Shown: positions 62,153 through 64,000 of the stretch, one piece after another | How positions within the stretch are numbered: position 1 is the stretch's first letter | How the letters are laid out: each line of letters starts with the position of its first letter | NCBI RefSeq assembly: GCF_002386445.1 | Contig: NZ_DGIR01000041.1 | Location: forward strand, 20,556-84,555 | Length of the DNA: 64,000 bases | Direction: 5' to 3' | Origin: Pseudomonas sp. UBA4617 | GTDB lineage: Bacteria > Pseudomonadota > Gammaproteobacteria > Pseudomonadales > Pseudomonadaceae | Notes under the pieces: model-generated | Told to the model about the DNA's origin: nothing | What the model saw: only the letters and a program-made list of their open reading frames with translations | Databases searched by the model: none | Position numbers and translations under genes: made by a program

Positions 62153-63074
62153 GGATTTCCGCCAACTGCGTTATTTCGTCGCGGTGTATGAAGAGGGCCA
62201 TGTGGGCCGTGCCGCCGAGCGCCTGTCATTGTCCCAACCGGCGCTTTCCCAACAGATCCGCCAGCTGGAACACAGCCTCGACCTGAGCCTGTTCGAGCGC
62301 AGCAACAAGCGCCTGCTGCCGACCCTGGCTGCGCATACCTTGTACAACCACGCCCTGCCGCTGCTCGACGGCCTGCAACGCGCCCACCAGGCCATGCGCA
62401 ACTTCAAGGGCCAGTCGCTGCGAACCCTGGCCATCGGCGTGCTGCAGACGGTGCGCCCCAGCCTGGTGCCGCAACTGCTCGAACGCCTGCGCAAGGCACA
62501 GCCGCACCTTGTCGTGCAGATCTACGAATTGTCGGGGCTGGAAATCGAACGGCGCCTGCTCAATGGCAGCCTGGACATCGGCATCAGCTACCTGCCGCCA
62601 CGCCAGCCGGGGCTACATGGCCTGTTGCTGTATGAAGATGAGCTGCAGTTGGTCATCCCGGCTACACACCCGCTGAAGGACTTCAAGAAAGTATCCATCC
62701 GCCAGGCCGCCGAGCTGCCCATGCTGATGTTGGGCGAAGAGTTCCAGATCCGCCAGATCTGGCAGGCGCAACTGGCCAGCCAGGGGCGTCGGCCGCAAGT
62801 GCAGGCCGAGATGAACAACATGGCAGGGATACTCGACAGCCTGGCCCATACGGCGCTGGCGACCATCCTGCCAGGCCGGGCCAAGGACGCCGCCGAGGAA
62901 GACCAGGCGCTGCTGTGGAAGCCGTTGAGCGAGCCGCGCGTGCCGCTCAAGGTTGGCTTGGTATTTCGCGATGCCCAGCGCCAGCAGGCCTCTGTGGAGC
63001 TGCTGCGTACGCTGCTGGAAGAGGAGAGCGACGCACGTTTGGCGGGGGCATCGCCACTGGATGTGCTCGCCTGA
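62151..63074 (+). CDS. LysR-family transcriptional regulator
   Basis: Regulator of 307 residues. The N-terminal winged helix (MDFRQLRYFVAVYEEGHVGRA, SLSQPALSQQIRQLE) is followed by the LysR substrate domain (about 90-295), close to the CynR type. Divergent from the aminotransferase across 210 bases. No clear Shine-Dalgarno precedes the ATG, which lies inside a candidate autoregulatory operator. A terminator follows the gene. Confidence 0.9.
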   Translation: MDFRQLRYFVAVYEEGHVGRAAERLSLSQPALSQQIRQLEHSLDLSLFERSNKRLLPTLAAHTLYNHALPLLDGLQRAHQAMRNFKGQSLRTLAIGVLQTVRPSLVPQLLERLRKAQPHLVVQIYELSGLEIERRLLNGSLDIGISYLPPRQPGLHGLLLYEDELQLVIPATHPLKDFKKVSIRQAAELPMLMLGEEFQIRQIWQAQLASQGRRPQVQAEMNNMAGILDSLAHTALATILPGRAKDAAEEDQALLWKPLSEPRVPLKVGLVFRDAQRQQASVELLRTLLEEESDARLAGASPLDVLA

Positions 63075-63091
63075 AAAACGCGCGCACAAAG

Positions 63092-63115
63092 AAAACCCCG
63101 CCTAAGCGGGGTTTT
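63092..63115. terminator. Terminator after the LysR gene, bidirectional
   Basis: AAAACCCCGC and GCGGGGTTTT pair around CTAA, 18 bases after the stop. It can also end the acyl-CoA dehydrogenase transcript coming from the other side. Confidence 0.92.
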
Positions 63116-63352
63116 CCAGACTGTTTCCCTGTGACATCCGTATCGCCCCGCCATCCTGGCAGGTGGTCCTTCGTCGTCTTCCTTGATCTGTACTTTGCGC
63201 TTCCTGCACAACGTCCATGTGGGAAAGATTAACCCTGGATCCAATGCGATAACAGTGGTGAAAAGTCACCACGTCATGTAGGAAAAAGCTTACAACGGCA
63301 GAGTTGGTCGCATGCAGCCTGGAATCGGGCCGCTACGCGCCCCCAAACCCTG
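63116..63352. other. Spacer between LysR and acyl-CoA dehydrogenase genes
   Basis: No gene is seen. It contains a perfect dyad GTGGTGA/TCACCAC at 63255-63272 and, just after it, TGTAGGAAAAAGCTTACA (63277-63294), a weaker dyad. Lying downstream of both converging genes, these may be mRNA 3'-end structures. Confidence 0.4.
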
Positions 63353-64000
63353 TCAGAACTGCTCAGCATCCAGCAGGTACAGCGATTCACTCCCCGCCTT
63401 AACCGCTGCCACCAGCGAATTCACCCGTGGCAGCAACCGCGCAAAGTAGAACCGCGCTGTACCCAGCTTACCGGCGTAGAACGCCGCATCCCCCTCACCT
63501 GCCTGCGCCGCACGCGCCATCAACGCCCACATGTAGGCGTAAGCTACATAGCCAAAGGCGTGCAGGTACTCGACCGAAGCCGCGCCGATTTCATTCGGGT
63601 TGCCCTTGGCCTGTTCCAGCACCCACTCGGTCAGCCCGTCCAGCTGGTCGAGGCTGACCGCCAGCGGCTTGGCAAATTCCTCCAGCTGGCTGTCGGCACT
63701 GGCAATGAACTGGCGAATCTCGTCGGAGAACAGGCGATAGTAAGCCCCACCACTGGCGACCACCTTGCGCCCCATCAGGTCCAGGGCCTGGATGCCATTG
63801 GTGCCTTCGTAGATCTGCGTGATACGCACATCGCGCACCAGTTGCTCCTGCCCCCACTCGCGAATGTAGCCATGCCCGCCGAACACCTGCTGGCCATGCA
63901 CCGCGCATTCCAGGCCGAGGTCGGTGAGGAACGCCTTGGCTACCGGCGTGAGCAATGCCACCAGCTCTTCGCTGCGCTTGCGCACGCTGGCGTCCTCGCT
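63353..64000 (-). CDS. Acyl-CoA dehydrogenase, C-terminal part (runs off window)
   Basis: The last ~216 residues of a flavin-dependent acyl-CoA dehydrogenase; the frame is still open at 64000. VFGGHGYIREWGQEQLVRD and YEGTNGIQALDL are the hallmark C-terminal helices, the latter carrying the region of the catalytic glutamate. The long tail after it (about 130 residues) marks the larger ~600-residue subfamily with an extra C-terminal domain. Likely medium/long-chain fatty acid degradation. Confidence 0.9.
   Translation of the reverse strand, partial: SEDASVRKRSEELVALLTPVAKAFLTDLGLECAVHGQQVFGGHGYIREWGQEQLVRDVRITQIYEGTNGIQALDLMGRKVVASGGAYYRLFSDEIRQFIASADSQLEEFAKPLAVSLDQLDGLTEWVLEQAKGNPNEIGAASVEYLHAFGYVAYAYMWALMARAAQAGEGDAAFYAGKLGTARFYFARLLPRVNSLVAAVKAGSESLYLLDAEQF

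Overview
The window is chromosomal DNA of a Pseudomonas, most likely of the P. putida group. The GC-rich codon use, the P. putida-type REP palindromes and a gene order recognised from memory support this: agt genes, amgK-murU / lptD-surA-pdxA-rsmA-apaG-apaH-glpE, prkA-yeaH-spoVR, cca, folK-folB, plsY, tsaD / rpsU-dnaG-rpoD, a tRNA, davBA, pqqFABCDE. Family and gene names are assigned from protein motifs and remembered synteny; no database search was run.

1-7792 holds the 4-aminobutyrate / 5-aminovalerate ABC transporter agtABCD and the two-component system agtSR, all on the minus strand. 7888-36600 is core genome: a DUF3530 protein, a DjlA-like co-chaperone, peptidoglycan recycling (murU, amgK), outer-membrane biogenesis (lptD, surA), pdxA, rsmA, apaG, apaH and glpE. 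The stationary-phase trio prkA-yeaH-spoVR follows, then cca, folK, folB, plsY and tsaD, the rpsU-dnaG-rpoD macromolecular-synthesis operon, and a large PAS-GGDEF-EAL protein.

36617-36693 is a CAT-anticodon tRNA gene that carries an island. A 46-bp exact copy of its 3' end recurs at 45326-45371, and the DNA between is visibly AT-rich and foreign. The island holds an AbiTii-like gene, a frameshifted IS3-family element, a mobC-like remnant, and a compact operon. That operon encodes an alpha/beta-hydrolase effector with a C-terminal ABC-3C-type domain, a small middle component and a DUF3732-type ABC ATPase, followed by an unrecognised protein with PIN-like acidic motifs. No integrase is visible. 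I read this as a decayed defence island built around an ABC-three-component (ABC-3C) system, and it is the most interesting part of the window.

45372-48787 is further accessory DNA: a Fic protein with a striking operator array, and a methyltransferase-MerR pair with a MerR-type operator. 48913-64000 returns to core genes: an Lrp/AsnC regulator, a DUF6124-type protein, davB-davA (lysine to 5-aminovalerate), pqqF and pqqABCDE with an S9 peptidase, a Pmp3-type small membrane protein, a class III aminotransferase divergent from a LysR regulator, and the C-terminal part of an acyl-CoA dehydrogenase that runs off the window.

Functionally, DavBA makes 5-aminovalerate and AgtABCD under AgtSR is the expected importer of 5-aminovalerate and GABA, so two distant parts of the window serve one catabolic route.
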